The notes: a model not told the origin generated them from the sequence alone. A DNA stretch of 64,000 nucleotides from Niastella vici (GCF_002077945.1 NZ_LVYD01000124.1:434001-498000); one strand, 5' to 3'. Shown: positions 45,040-55,302, counted from the first letter of the stretch. Translations and numbers: made by a program.

Positions 45040-45831
45040 ATGAACCTAAAAATACTAACCGGGCTAACAGGCATTTTATTCCCTTTTTTACTGCAGGCCC
45101 AGATCCTTAACATAGACAAGACCGATACATCTGATTATAAGCGCGGAGGAAAATTTTCCTGGAATTTCAATTCAGGCCTGGAGGTAGACCGGCAAAAGAA
45201 CGTGCTGTACGATGCCACCAATACAGCCGAAGCCATGTGGCAGCAATACAAAGAACTTTTTATAGTGTCGGGCAGCTATCGCTTTACCTATAACGGCCCC
45301 GATGATATTTTGAATGCCGGCTATATTCACCTGCGGTACCGGCATGGGTATAAGAATAAGATACAACCCGAACCTTTTGTGCAATATCAATGGGATAATA
45401 AACGGGGCATTGAACACCGCTGGCTGGCCGGTAGCAATATCAGGTATAACATCACGAAAGGAGAACGCATCGATTTTAATTGCGGATTGGGGTTGATGTA
45501 TGAAGAAGAGAAATGGGACTATATAGCGGTTGATTCGGCCAAATTACCAGCCGATGTAACCCCGGTGATAAATAAACTGGTAAAAATAAATTCATATGTG
45601 CGCCTCACCTGGAAGCCCAATAACAACAATGATATAACCTGCAATATATTTTTACAAACGCGGCCCGACCGGTTCAAACCCCGTATTGCGCCGCATGTGC
45701 AATGGAATATAAAGGCGGGAAAACATGTTGATTTTACCGTTGCTTTCACCGGTTTGTACGATACCTCGCCCGTTGTGCCTATTGAAAAATTCTATTTCAG
45801 CCTGAGTGATGGCATTTTGCTTACCTTCTAA
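45040..45831 (+). CDS. Outer-membrane beta-barrel protein (DUF481-like)
   Basis: 263 residues with a signal peptide (1-20, ending LLQAQ). The remainder alternates hydrophobic/aromatic beta-strands (SYRFTYNGPDDI, YIHLRYRHGYKN, EPFVQYQWDNKRGIEHRWLAGSNIRYN, RIDFNCGLGLMYEEEKW) and ends in Phe, as expected of an outer-membrane barrel. It resembles DUF481/DUF2490 proteins, but I cannot fix the family. It is monocistronic, with TACCTTAA near 45020 as a possible -7 box and a short hairpin after the stop (45833-45851). Confidence 0.7.
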   Translation: MNLKILTGLTGILFPFLLQAQILNIDKTDTSDYKRGGKFSWNFNSGLEVDRQKNVLYDATNTAEAMWQQYKELFIVSGSYRFTYNGPDDILNAGYIHLRYRHGYKNKIQPEPFVQYQWDNKRGIEHRWLAGSNIRYNITKGERIDFNCGLGLMYEEEKWDYIAVDSAKLPADVTPVINKLVKINSYVRLTWKPNNNNDITCNIFLQTRPDRFKPRIAPHVQWNIKAGKHVDFTVAFTGLYDTSPVVPIEKFYFSLSDGILLTF

Positions 45832-46029
45832 AAAAGGTCTTTCTGACCTTTCTGGTGCAAAATTCTGCATGGGCCCCAAAAATAAAGTTATCATGAGTGT
45901 ATCATATTACAGCAAAATGCCCTAATTTAGGTTATGATTGCCCGCCTGCTTGCATTACTACGATTGCCCCCATTTGAATGATCGCATTTTTCCCGGATCT
46001 CTTTCTAATTAAACCAAAACTAAAGTCAC

Positions 46030-49000
46030 ATGAGAGAAGCAAAACTGCTTACGGGCATTGCTATGCTCCTATGCAATGTCCTCTTTGCTCAAACCGACAT
46101 TTCGGGTAAGATCAGCGATTCAAAAGACGGCATGCCCATTGCAAACGCCACGGTGAAGATCAAAGGCGGCGGCGCCACGGTCACCGATGCCGAAGGACTA
46201 TTTACCCTGCACAACACGGCTGCCGGCGTAACGCTGGAAATTTCTTCCATTGGTTATTTATCTAAAATTGTAAAAACCAATCAGAACAAAAAGCTGCTCA
46301 TCACGCTGGAGTACGATCCCAAATCACTCAGTGAAGTGGTAGTGACGGGCGTGGGTGTTGCCACCAGCAAAAAAAAGGTTGGCATCTCTGTGGAGTCTAT
46401 TACATCCGACAAACTTCCAGCAGTACCATCCGGCTCCATAGATCAGGCGCTGGTGGGCAAAATAGCCGGTGCACAGATCAGCAGCGTTGATGGCACTCCG
46501 GGTGCAAAGACGAATATCCTGCTGCGTGGTATCAACTCCCTGCAATTAGGTACGCGGCCCATGATCCTGATAGATGGCCTTGAAGTAAGGGCCACCGACC
46601 TCAATGCGCTTGACCTCAGCAATGTAGAACGGGTGGAAGTGGTGGAAGGCGCAGCATCGGCCACTATATACGGTGCACAGGGGGCCAATGGGGCCATTCA
46701 GATCTTTACCAAAAAGGGAAAAGCCGGCAAGATCAGCATAGACGTATCTAGCAGCTACGGTACCGGTTCTTACCTCAATACCGGCAATCTGCACAAACCA
46801 TCCACGCATGGTTTCAAGACCGATGCCAATAATAATGTCGTAGATAAGGACGGTGTCATCATTCAGGTAAAACCCGACGGCACCTATACGGCGGGCGTTA
46901 ATGTAGATGGCGTAACCCAAAGCGGTATTGTATGGAACAGTACTTCCCCACTTACAGATGGCAGCAAACCATATGGCCAGAACCTGAAATATTATGATCA
47001 CTTTAAACAGTTGTTCCGCTCAGCCGCCACTATTAATAACAGCATCAGCGTATCGGGCGGTGCTAACAAAACTGATTTTGCCTTCACAGCCTCCCGTTCT
47101 TACCAGGAAAGCGCCATCAGGAAGAACGGCGCGCTCAACCGCTACAATTTTACATCCAATGTAGGAACAGAGCTGTTTAAAGGATTCAGGTTTCGCTCTA
47201 TTACGCAAACAATATATCAGAAGAACAATTTCAATCCCTATTACGCAGGCGGCAGCGACGCCATTTACCAGATGCTGAACACCTCTCCTTTCTTTGACCT
47301 CGACTGGAAGGATGCCAATGGTGATTATGCCTACCGGCTCAATGCATCGCCAGTAAGTATCAATGGCGCCAACCCCAATTACTATTTCGAGTATTCCTCT
47401 GGCAAGGATGAAACGATAGACCTTATCCAGAATCTACAGGGCTCTTATCACATCAACCGGTTCATTGACCTGGAAGCTAAGTATGGCATCAACTATGAAA
47501 AAGAAGATATCGCTTACATTTATAAGAACCAGTCGCAGAATATCAATGCGCTCAGCAGAAGCTCATTTATCGGCGGCTTCAGCTCCAATGCCGGCGGGCT
47601 TTCCAACACCTCTAATACCACTACCTTCCAGAATGCAATGACATCAGCCACCATTCGCCTCGATCTTGATAAAGATCTTCACCTGAAGGTACCCATTACA
47701 TCTACCACTTATGCAGCTTATGATTATCGCAAAAATGTATTCAAACAATATACCACCACGGGCGATGGGCTGCAGCTATACCCGGTATACAATATGCGGC
47801 AGACCAATACGCAGCAGGTGACCGTGGATTACAAAAAACCATTTATAACATTTGGCTGGCTGGTTGACCAGGGATTTGATTATGGCAATATCGGTGGTAT
47901 AAAAGCGGGTTTAAGAAGCGATTATTCATCAGCCTTCGGCGGCGGATCAACACCACAAACCTTTTACCACAGCAACGGCTATTTGCGGTTATCGCAATTC
48001 AATTTCTGGAAGGGTATTTCCAACATTATACCCGAATTCAAAGTACGCGGAGGGTATGGTGAAGCAGGTATACAGCCCGATGCGTTCGACAGATACCTGG
48101 TATTATCTACCAAAAGCATCGGTAGCGGACTCGCCTTTTACACCGCTTCCACGCAAAAAAATCCCGACCTGATGGTAGAGGTCTCAAAAGAAACAGAGAT
48201 TGGAACCGATGTTACCATTAATTTGAATAAAGGCGAATGGTTCCCCAACGTGGGTATAAGCACTACCTTCTGGAAAAGGAAAAGTGGAGATGTGATCTAT
48301 GCAGTAGATGCGCCCCCTTCTTCCGGTGGCGGCGGCTATTTGACCAATGCCTTCTCCCTGTCGTCGAAGGGATTTCAGTTCTCGCTGAACCTGAGCGTGG
48401 CTTCTACCAGGAACCTCACCTGGGACTTTACCACCACCTTTGGCCATCAGTCGTCAAAAATTGATGCCGTATCAACCAACCAGGACATAGTGTTAACAGC
48501 CTCTGCAGGCAGCACCAACCTGGTATTGAAAGCGGGTGATAAAATTGGGCAGATCTATGGGTTGAAAGCATTTACCAGCGTAGAACAGACCCGCAAAGAC
48601 GGCACCCGGTATATCAGTAAAGCAGATGAAGGAAAATATGCAGTGGTCAACGGCCGGGTGGTAGATACGGCAACCAGGGGCATTTTGTTCACCAACGAAA
48701 CGTATGCGATCGGCGACCCCAATCCAAAGTTCAACGCTTCCTTTATCAACAGTATAAGGTTTAAAGATTTTCTCACCTTCAGCTTCCAGTTCGACTGGAT
48801 CTATAAAAGTCATTTGTACAATCAAACCAAGGAATGGATGTACCGCGACGGCATTCATGGAGATTTTGGCAATAAGGTCACTGTGAACGGTCAAACCGCG
48901 GCATTTTCCAACTATTACATCAGCGCTTATTCAGATATGTGGGGAAGCATAAACGGCGCACGCAATTCAACAAAAGATTATTTCTATGAGGACGCTTCCT

Positions 49001-49242
49001 TTGTAAGGCTGCGTAACGTATCGGTAGCAATGGATGCAGCCAAACTTTTCCACCTCAAATACTTCCAGAAGCTGCAGTTGGTGTTATCGGGCAGAAATCT
49101 GTGGACGGCCACCAATTACACCGGCCTGGATCCCGAGATCAATGCAAGCACCTCCAGTAGCTCTTCCTACGAAAGAGGTATTGATCATAACTCAATGCCA
49201 AATCTCAAAACCTACCAGATCGGATTGAACCTTGGTTTTTAA
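46030..49242 (+). CDS. SusC/RagA TonB-linked outer membrane protein (no STN domain)
   Basis: 1070 residues. Signal peptide ends LFAQ (residue 21). A CarboxypepD_reg-like domain (about 23-95, DISGKISDSKDGMPIANATVKI) is followed by the TonB-box-like LSEVVVTGVGVATSKKKVG, a plug (IDQALVGKIAGAQISSVDGTPGAKTNILLRGINSL, NVERVEVVEGAASATIYGAQGANGAIQIFTKKG) and a barrel ending in Phe. The lack of an STN domain and of FecIR genes suggests other regulation. Co-transcribed with the SusD-like gene 17 bases downstream. Confidence 0.93.
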   Translation: MREAKLLTGIAMLLCNVLFAQTDISGKISDSKDGMPIANATVKIKGGGATVTDAEGLFTLHNTAAGVTLEISSIGYLSKIVKTNQNKKLLITLEYDPKSLSEVVVTGVGVATSKKKVGISVESITSDKLPAVPSGSIDQALVGKIAGAQISSVDGTPGAKTNILLRGINSLQLGTRPMILIDGLEVRATDLNALDLSNVERVEVVEGAASATIYGAQGANGAIQIFTKKGKAGKISIDVSSSYGTGSYLNTGNLHKPSTHGFKTDANNNVVDKDGVIIQVKPDGTYTAGVNVDGVTQSGIVWNSTSPLTDGSKPYGQNLKYYDHFKQLFRSAATINNSISVSGGANKTDFAFTASRSYQESAIRKNGALNRYNFTSNVGTELFKGFRFRSITQTIYQKNNFNPYYAGGSDAIYQMLNTSPFFDLDWKDANGDYAYRLNASPVSINGANPNYYFEYSSGKDETIDLIQNLQGSYHINRFIDLEAKYGINYEKEDIAYIYKNQSQNINALSRSSFIGGFSSNAGGLSNTSNTTTFQNAMTSATIRLDLDKDLHLKVPITSTTYAAYDYRKNVFKQYTTTGDGLQLYPVYNMRQTNTQQVTVDYKKPFITFGWLVDQGFDYGNIGGIKAGLRSDYSSAFGGGSTPQTFYHSNGYLRLSQFNFWKGISNIIPEFKVRGGYGEAGIQPDAFDRYLVLSTKSIGSGLAFYTASTQKNPDLMVEVSKETEIGTDVTINLNKGEWFPNVGISTTFWKRKSGDVIYAVDAPPSSGGGGYLTNAFSLSSKGFQFSLNLSVASTRNLTWDFTTTFGHQSSKIDAVSTNQDIVLTASAGSTNLVLKAGDKIGQIYGLKAFTSVEQTRKDGTRYISKADEGKYAVVNGRVVDTATRGILFTNETYAIGDPNPKFNASFINSIRFKDFLTFSFQFDWIYKSHLYNQTKEWMYRDGIHGDFGNKVTVNGQTAAFSNYYISAYSDMWGSINGARNSTKDYFYEDASFVRLRNVSVAMDAAKLFHLKYFQKLQLVLSGRNLWTATNYTGLDPEINASTSSSSSYERGIDHNSMPNLKTYQIGLNLGF

Positions 49243-49259
49243 ACTAAATTATTATTACA

Positions 49260-50900
49260 ATGAGAATACAGCTATCATACTTACTGGGCGTGCTGCTGAT
49301 GGTACAAACAGGTTGCAGAAAAGAAGAACTGAATGTAGAAAATCCGAATTCCCCTACCCCGGGAAGTGCAAAAACAGAAGCCGGCATTTTATCCTTATCG
49401 CTCGGTGCAGTATATCAAACAGGTTTTAACGGTATAACTGATACAAAATATTCAGGCTCGTTCCTCGGAAGCAGTTTCTGGTTCCTGGCGCCCGCTTATC
49501 ACGACCTTATGGCCGATGTTGTCTCTGCCGAAGCGGCCAACAATATCATAAACCAGGTAAGCGTACCCGATTATGTAGTAATGGACGATGGCACCAAAAT
49601 TTCGAACACAGCACCCGCCAAAGGGGTGGTAAGGCTCAATAACTCGCGTACCAAGGCGGGCAGCAATATGTTCTATTTTGAATGGACGTGGATGTATTAT
49701 TTAAACAATGCCTGTAACCTGGTGCTTGAAACGGTTGATAACGTTTCATTCAGCGGCGATGCCACCACCAGGAAAAATGCCATCAAAGCATGGGCCTATT
49801 TCTGGAAGGGCTATGCGTATTCGAGGATCGGTTCAATTTATTATGCGGGTCTTATTAAAAACGAATCGGCCAAAACAAATGGCCTTTATAAAACGAGCGC
49901 TGAAATAATTGCAGAGGCCGATGCCAATTACAACAAGGCCATTGAAGCGTTGAACGGTATAACAACGCTTACTGATTACAACACCATGGTAAAAGCATTG
50001 ATCCCCACGCAATGCCAAACCGGTAAAGGCGGCGTTCTTACGCCCACTATGTGGATACATACCATCAACACCATGAAAGCGCGCAATATACTGGTGAATA
50101 AAAGAGTGAAAGACATGACCGCCACCGACTGGAATAATATCCTCACCCTGGTAAGCAACGGTGTTACCAGTAGTGATCTGGTGTTCACCGGCCGCTCGGC
50201 TTCTGCAGGCAGTTTTCTCAGCGCTACCACCGGCAGTGTAGCGGCCATGACCATCGGTGACCCTACCAGCACTACTTATAAGATCACCGAACGCCTGATA
50301 CAGGAATACAAAACAGGCGATAAAAGACTGGCCAATAATTTCAGCCAGGTAACGGCCTACCTGAACCAAAAAGGCGGGTTCACTTTCAGTACCCGTTACA
50401 AGTTGTTAGATGGAGGAAACGCTATGAGTGGCGTACAGGTAGTAGGCAGTAAAACAGTAGGCGCTTATGAATTATACGTTGCCGCTACCTATGAAGAAAA
50501 TGAGCTGATGAAGGCGGAAGCCAATATAAAACTCAACAATATCACCACTGGCCTGGCCAGCGTGGATGCGGTGCGTACCTACCAGGGCGCAGGGCTCACC
50601 GCCGTTTCGGGCACTATTACTGATGCCGCACAGGCATACGAGGAATTGCGGCGGGAAAGAAGGACCGCATTGCTTTTCCGGAACGTTTCCTTATACGATA
50701 GCCGCCGCTGGGGTTACCTCGATGATATTGGCGCAGGCGGCACGGGCAGAACCAATGCCGTAGTGGTAAGCAGCACCGGCGTTGTGAACACTAAAGCAAC
50801 CATTAACTATAATTTCCTTGATTACTGGGATGTTCCGGATGATGAACTGGCATTAAACCCGCCCACTGATGGCAGTGCGCCCGTGCAGAATCCTAAATAA
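49260..50900 (+). CDS. SusD/RagB family lipoprotein
   Basis: 546 residues, lipobox-like LLMVQTGC (Cys19). SusD features: WTWMYYLNNACNLVLETV, KNAIKAWAYFWKGYAYSRIGSIYYAGL, ATYEENELMKAEANIKLN, YEELRRERRTALLFRNVSLYDSRRWG and the terminal WDVPDDELALNPPTD. It is the partner of the adjacent SusC. No glycosidase is linked, so the substrate is unknown. Confidence 0.9.
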   Translation: MRIQLSYLLGVLLMVQTGCRKEELNVENPNSPTPGSAKTEAGILSLSLGAVYQTGFNGITDTKYSGSFLGSSFWFLAPAYHDLMADVVSAEAANNIINQVSVPDYVVMDDGTKISNTAPAKGVVRLNNSRTKAGSNMFYFEWTWMYYLNNACNLVLETVDNVSFSGDATTRKNAIKAWAYFWKGYAYSRIGSIYYAGLIKNESAKTNGLYKTSAEIIAEADANYNKAIEALNGITTLTDYNTMVKALIPTQCQTGKGGVLTPTMWIHTINTMKARNILVNKRVKDMTATDWNNILTLVSNGVTSSDLVFTGRSASAGSFLSATTGSVAAMTIGDPTSTTYKITERLIQEYKTGDKRLANNFSQVTAYLNQKGGFTFSTRYKLLDGGNAMSGVQVVGSKTVGAYELYVAATYEENELMKAEANIKLNNITTGLASVDAVRTYQGAGLTAVSGTITDAAQAYEELRRERRTALLFRNVSLYDSRRWGYLDDIGAGGTGRTNAVVVSSTGVVNTKATINYNFLDYWDVPDDELALNPPTDGSAPVQNPK

Positions 50901-50967
50901 GACGTTATATCCTATGAGAATTTTTCTCATGAATGCGGGGCTGTTTTTACAGCCTTGCTTACGTTAG

Positions 50968-50995
50968 CCTCCCGACTGATCGGGAGGTTTTATTT
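50968..50995 (+). terminator. Terminator of the second SusCD operon
   Basis: CCTCCCGA-CTGA-TCGGGAGG followed by TTTTATTTTT. Confidence 0.88.
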
Positions 50996-51064
50996 TTGTA
51001 AACCCGTGAATTATTTTCTGCGCCATTTAGTATATTCAATTTCATTTAGTCAATCAGTTTGCAC

Positions 51065-51818
51065 ATGAGACAATGTATGGGATTCTTTTTAATCATATTC
51101 ATTTCTATTTCTGTAACAGCCCAGCTTAGTGAAAGAACTTCTGTATACGATCCAAAAGCTGTTTTTCCTGCACTGCCCGTTTTACCGGCCGGCAACGCAT
51201 ATCGTACAGCCAGTGGTGAACCCGGTAGTGCCTATTGGCAAAACCGTTGCAATTATACCATCGATGCCATGCTCGATGACGAACGCAATATTATTCAGGG
51301 CACAGAGAGCATTACTTATACCAATAATAGTCCGCATGCGTTATCTTATCTCTGGCTCCAGTTAGATCAGAATGTTTTCAAATCGCATTCTAAAGGACTG
51401 GATGCAAAACTCTTCCTGGATAGTAATAATGCCAAACTCAAAAAAACATTCGAAGGCGGGTTTACGATCAAAGCCATTCAACTGATCCTTCAAAAAGATA
51501 AAAGAACTGATGAACAACGCCATTGGTGAAGACCTTACCTGGTTCTGGAAAGAAACATTTATGGAGAATTATAAACTCGACCAGGGGGTTGTGGCAGTAA
51601 ATTATGATTCATCCCAAGCAGCTGAAATTATTATTGAGAACTATGAAAAAGCGGCCATGCCGCTGATCATTGAGATCACTACTGCAAGCAATAAAAAAAC
51701 CCGGCAAACATTGCCGGTTGAAATATGGCAATATGATCACCGTTATATTTATAAAACAGGTATTACAGAACCTCTTTCCAGTGACCTTCAGGCAGGTGGT
51801 GCGCTGCGAATAACCTAA
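51065..51818 (+). pseudogene. M1 family aminopeptidase pseudogene with internal deletion
   Basis: The first frame (51065 to about 51500) encodes a signal peptide and the N-terminal beta domain of an M1 peptidase (NAYRTASGEPGSAYWQNRCNYTIDAML, GTESITYTNNSPHALSYLWLQLDQNVF). A second frame from about 51488 encodes the C-terminal segment (FKKIKELMNNAIGEDLTWFW, DQGVVAVNYD, TLPVEIWQ). The HExxH catalytic centre is absent and the two parts are out of frame, so the middle of the gene was lost. The very C-terminus also looks short. Confidence 0.75.
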
Positions 51819-51902
51819 CATGGAAACAAGAAAAAGAAGATTGTTGCAATTTGTCGCATAAGGTATGCGTAATATAAAATAAAAATCCGCTACCTTAATC
51901 CT

Positions 51903-52613
51903 ATGAAACCGTTAATTGTTTCTATACTGCTTTGCCTGTTATATACCTGGGCCACAGCTCAACATATACAACACGATCTTCCTGACACCATCGATGCAGC
52001 CGGGTATTACCTGTTCTATTTGCACGGCGGTGTGGTTACCAACAAAGGCGACAACGCTATTAATGATCCGGTACCGCAATTCGGCCCCTACCAATATTCG
52101 CGTATTCTGGATACCCTTCGGGCGCATGGATTCTATATAATAAGCGAAAGAAGATTTCCCGGTGTTGATGATTCGGTATATGCCCGTAAAATAGTGCAAC
52201 AGATAGATACGCTATTAAAAGCAAATGTGCTGGCAAGAGACATCATACTGGTAGGTGCATCGGCCGGAACGGATATTGTATTACAGGTATCGGTCCTTTT
52301 GAAAAACCCGCAAATGAAATATGTGATCATGGGCGGCTGTTGGCCCAATGAATATAAGACCTGGCTTACAATGCCATTAAAGGGAAGGTTCCTTTCCATC
52401 ATTGAATCAAATGACCCGCATGGCACCTGCAACAAAATTTTCGAGACCCATAAGGAAATAAAAGATCATCATGAGATCAAACTGGAAACAGGGCTCAGTC
52501 ATGGGTTTCTCTATAAACCCTATGCAGCCTGGGTCAACCCGTTGGTGCAATGGTTCCAGATCTATGCAGCAGGTTATAGAGCCAGAACCCCTGCGCTTAT
52601 TGATGGGCATTAG
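51903..52613 (+). CDS. Secreted alpha/beta-hydrolase-like protein
   Basis: 236 residues with a signal peptide (about 1-19, ending ATAQ). HGG near the start (YYLFYLHGGVV) and the nucleophile elbow GASAG (in IILVGASAGTDIVLQ, Ser about 118) fit the alpha/beta hydrolase fold. A candidate His is in GLSHGFLYKP near the end. Substrate unknown. TACCTTAA ahead of the gene (51890) may be the -7 promoter box. Confidence 0.75.
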   Translation: MKPLIVSILLCLLYTWATAQHIQHDLPDTIDAAGYYLFYLHGGVVTNKGDNAINDPVPQFGPYQYSRILDTLRAHGFYIISERRFPGVDDSVYARKIVQQIDTLLKANVLARDIILVGASAGTDIVLQVSVLLKNPQMKYVIMGGCWPNEYKTWLTMPLKGRFLSIIESNDPHGTCNKIFETHKEIKDHHEIKLETGLSHGFLYKPYAAWVNPLVQWFQIYAAGYRARTPALIDGH

Positions 52614-52670
52614 GCGTAATTCAGGCATAACAACAGCCTGCCAAAAGTCCGGATCACCACCTGCAATTAG

Positions 52671-52916
52671 TTAACTCAGCCTGCTCATTCGTTTTCCAAT
52701 AATATAACCAATTACGGCGCCGGCCAGCACGCCAGTTACTAACCATACCGGGTCAGGACCTGCGGCAATCAAAGCTGCTATAATACCCAGTATACCTGCA
52801 AAAATAACCATAATGGTAACTGGATTTCTGCGTGCTGTTTTAACTGACTGGGGTTTACGGGCAGGTTCATGCGGATGATGGCGATGTTGTTTGTGACGGT
52901 GTCTGCTCTGTGGCAT
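52671..52916 (-). CDS. Small membrane protein with His/Arg-rich N-terminus
   Basis: 81 residues: a His/Arg-rich N-terminus (HRHKQHRHHPHEP), then two hydrophobic helices (about 34-52 and 55-75) and the end GKRMSRLS. Not a family I recognise. The His-rich part may bind metal or nucleic acid. It is probably a real gene, since the membrane segments are well formed and the intergenic space fits. Confidence 0.6.
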   Translation of the reverse strand: MPQSRHRHKQHRHHPHEPARKPQSVKTARRNPVTIMVIFAGILGIIAALIAAGPDPVWLVTGVLAGAVIGYIIGKRMSRLS

Positions 52917-53115
52917 ATGTCAATCGTTTTATAGTACTGATATCCGGTTCAAATGTAATGGCTTTCTGTTCATTTACCATTCGTTTTTTCCTGGCTTCAT
53001 ATTTATCAAAGAACTGTTCAATGTGATTGATTACCAAATGTACTTCGGTTGCTCATCGGCTATCAAGGTGTCATCATTACGCCAGGGCTGCATTGAGGCC
53101 CTGTTAAAGAAAACA

Positions 53116-53143
53116 AATAAATAGACAAATTTGTCTATTTATT
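53116..53143. promoter_or_regulatory. Operator 1 of the TetR regulator (28-bp perfect palindrome)
   Basis: The centre is AGACAAATTTGTCT. Its right half contains TTTG (53130-53133), which with TACCTTAG (53155-53162) forms a promoter-like TTG-N21-TAnnTTNG pair. A repressor bound here would cover the -33 element of its own gene. Confidence 0.75.
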
Positions 53144-53179
53144 AAAAAATCCCCTACCTTAGCATCAGATTTGAATACC

Positions 53180-53749
53180 ATGAGTAAATTAGGTCCAAGG
53201 GAACGAATATTGGAAACCGCTTCGCGGTTGTTTTATATCCAGGGATATAATAATACCGGCATCAACCAGATCCTTGATGAGGCCAAAGTAGCCAAGGCCA
53301 GCCTGTACCAGCATTTTGGCTCCAAGGACGAATTGGGGATCCATTATTTAAAAGCTGCCCGGGAAGAATGGTTTGGGGGCATTGAAAAATGGGCAAGCGC
53401 AAAAAAGACACCCTTTCAAAAACTGGTAGCCTGTTTCGATTTTCTTGAATATTCCTTACAGCAGAACAATTTCCTGGGCTGTAAATTCATCAACATGCTG
53501 TCAGAGATCGGTGATACAAGCGCCCCCATGTCGCACGAAATTCTTGAACATAAACGCAAATTGCGACAATTCATAAAAAGCTTCATAGAACAAGCGCTTC
53601 ATGGAAAGCCGGCCGACGAAATAGATGTCATCAGCGATGCTATTTACTTATTATTTGAAGGCGCCATTGTTGAATCAAAGATCTACAAGGAAACCTGGCC
53701 GGTTAAAAAGGCAAAGAAAATGATCCGGATCCTGGTAGAAGAAAAATAA
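53180..53749 (+). CDS. TetR/AcrR family transcriptional repressor
   Basis: 189 residues from the ATG at 53180. The N-terminal HTH reads RERILETASRLFYIQGYNNTGINQILDEAKVAKASLYQHFGSKDEL, classical TetR. The C-terminal helical ligand/dimer domain is unassigned. Its gene is preceded by the palindrome 53116-53143; a related site (53767-53784) precedes the downstream MBL gene, so the repressor probably controls both. Confidence 0.92.
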   Translation: MSKLGPRERILETASRLFYIQGYNNTGINQILDEAKVAKASLYQHFGSKDELGIHYLKAAREEWFGGIEKWASAKKTPFQKLVACFDFLEYSLQQNNFLGCKFINMLSEIGDTSAPMSHEILEHKRKLRQFIKSFIEQALHGKPADEIDVISDAIYLLFEGAIVESKIYKETWPVKKAKKMIRILVEEK

Positions 53750-53766
53750 AAAATTTTGCCCTATAA

Positions 53767-53784
53767 ACAGACAGAATTGTCTGT
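53767..53784. promoter_or_regulatory. Operator 2 of the TetR regulator
   Basis: ACAGAC-AGAATT-GTCTGT. It keeps the AGAC-N6-GTCT core of operator 1 (12 of 14 core bases identical), 19 bases upstream of the MBL start codon. Confidence 0.7.
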
Positions 53785-53802
53785 ATAAATAAAATACTAA
53801 TC

Positions 53803-54825
53803 ATGAACAGAAGACATCTCCTGAAGAACATGTCCATCATGGCTTTTGCTTCCGTAGGAAGCCCCATTGTGCAGCCACCCCATCCCGCTTTTACTGCCGC
53901 TGCTTCATCAGCAACTTCATCCTTTGACAGCATCGAAGAACTGGCAAAAGGGGTGTTCTTTGCCCGGGGCCGGGTAACTTATTTTGAGAACGGAAACATG
54001 CAGGACATCGAGTGTAATAACGGCTGGATCATCTTTGATGATTTTGTACTGGTTATTGATGCCAACTTCCCCATTAAAGCAGCTGTGCTGTTACAGGAAA
54101 TAAGAAAGACCACCGACAAACCCATAAAATACGTTTTCAACACCCATCACCATGGCGATCACATTTATGGTAACAGCGTTTGGACCAGCCAGGGAGCCAT
54201 GGCTATCGCACATACAGATGTTATAGCCGAACTGCACCATTTTGAAACCGGTTATTATGGAAAAGAACCCGGCCGCTGGGAAAGCATGGCTAAAGTTAGA
54301 ACCGATCTGCACCAGCATACGCTGGTTCCCCCCATCATTACTTTTACTGATAAACTGGTGATCGAAGATAAAACCAAACGGGTTGAGCTGCTGCACCTGG
54401 GCATTGGCCATACCATTGGCGATGGCGTAGCCTGGCTGCCAAACGAAAAAATCCTTTTCGCCGGAGATGCCTGTTTGAATGGCCCCTACAATTTGTTCAG
54501 GGATGCCGATGTTAAACCCTGGATCGCCACACTTGACAAAATGCACAGCCTGCAACCCGCCATCCTGGTGCCCGGCCACGGCCCGTTGGGCAATAGCAAC
54601 ACCCCCCACAATCAGCAGGCGTATTTTAAACTGCTGTATAACTGGGTGAGTACAAAAAAAGCAGCCAACAACAATTTCGACGCCCTGAAAATGCAGTTGC
54701 CCGAATTGAGATCATTGGTTCAGCAAAATGAAAAAACGAAAACCTACCTTATCCCCGATCCCGAGATTGCCACAGGATTTTCTTTAGAAGCGCAGACTAA
54801 AAAAATATTTGACACCCTCTCTTAA
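53803..54825 (+). CDS. MBL-fold metallo-hydrolase
   Basis: 340 residues. The N-terminus MNRRHLLKNMSIMAFASVGSP looks like an export (possibly Tat) signal. The zinc motif HxHxDH is NTHHHGDHIYG (His115, His117, Asp119, His120). Downstream ligands are in HLGIGHTIGDGVAWLP, FAGDACLN and LVPGHGPLG. The substrate cannot be told from sequence. Co-transcribed with the NTF2-like gene (17 bases). Confidence 0.9.
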   Translation: MNRRHLLKNMSIMAFASVGSPIVQPPHPAFTAAASSATSSFDSIEELAKGVFFARGRVTYFENGNMQDIECNNGWIIFDDFVLVIDANFPIKAAVLLQEIRKTTDKPIKYVFNTHHHGDHIYGNSVWTSQGAMAIAHTDVIAELHHFETGYYGKEPGRWESMAKVRTDLHQHTLVPPIITFTDKLVIEDKTKRVELLHLGIGHTIGDGVAWLPNEKILFAGDACLNGPYNLFRDADVKPWIATLDKMHSLQPAILVPGHGPLGNSNTPHNQQAYFKLLYNWVSTKKAANNNFDALKMQLPELRSLVQQNEKTKTYLIPDPEIATGFSLEAQTKKIFDTLS

Positions 54826-54842
54826 AATAAAAATTGTAACAC

Positions 54843-55256
54843 ATGGAAAAAAGATTCCCGTTGCCTCCATTCACCCTGGAGACCGCAACACAAAAAGTGC
54901 AGGCGGCTGAAGATGCCTGGAACACCAGAAATCCCGAAAAAGTAAGTCAGGCCTATACCATTGACACGGAGTGGCGCAACCGTTCCGAATTCCTGAAAGG
55001 ACGCGCCGCAGCACGCCAGTTCCTGGAAGGAAAATGGGTAAAAGAACTGGATTATAAACTCAAAAAAGAGCTATGGGCTTTTACCGATAATAAAATTGCA
55101 GTCCGGTTTGAATACGAGTGGCACGATAAGGCTGGGCAATGGTATCGATCGTATGGAAATGAAATGTGGGAATTTGACGCCGATGGCTATATGCAAAAGC
55201 GATATGCCAGCATCAATGATGTAGCGATACAGGAAGAAGAAAGAAGGATAAAGTAA
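54843..55256 (+). CDS. NTF2-like (DUF1348) protein
   Basis: 137 residues. The NTF2-like cone fold is indicated by [43 protein letters not shown] and [43 protein letters not shown], followed by [13 protein letters not shown]. This is the DUF1348 subgroup, of unknown function, often near oxidoreductase or hydrolase genes. Shares the MBL gene's operon. Confidence 0.88.
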   Translation: MEKRFPLPPFTLETATQKVQAAEDAWNTRNPEKVSQAYTIDTEWRNRSEFLKGRAAARQFLEGKWVKELDYKLKKELWAFTDNKIAVRFEYEWHDKAGQWYRSYGNEMWEFDADGYMQKRYASINDVAIQEEERRIK

Positions 55257-55302
55257 CCGTCTGCCCTGCGTTCAAATGGCTGCGCTATAAAGAAAGAAGC
55301 AT

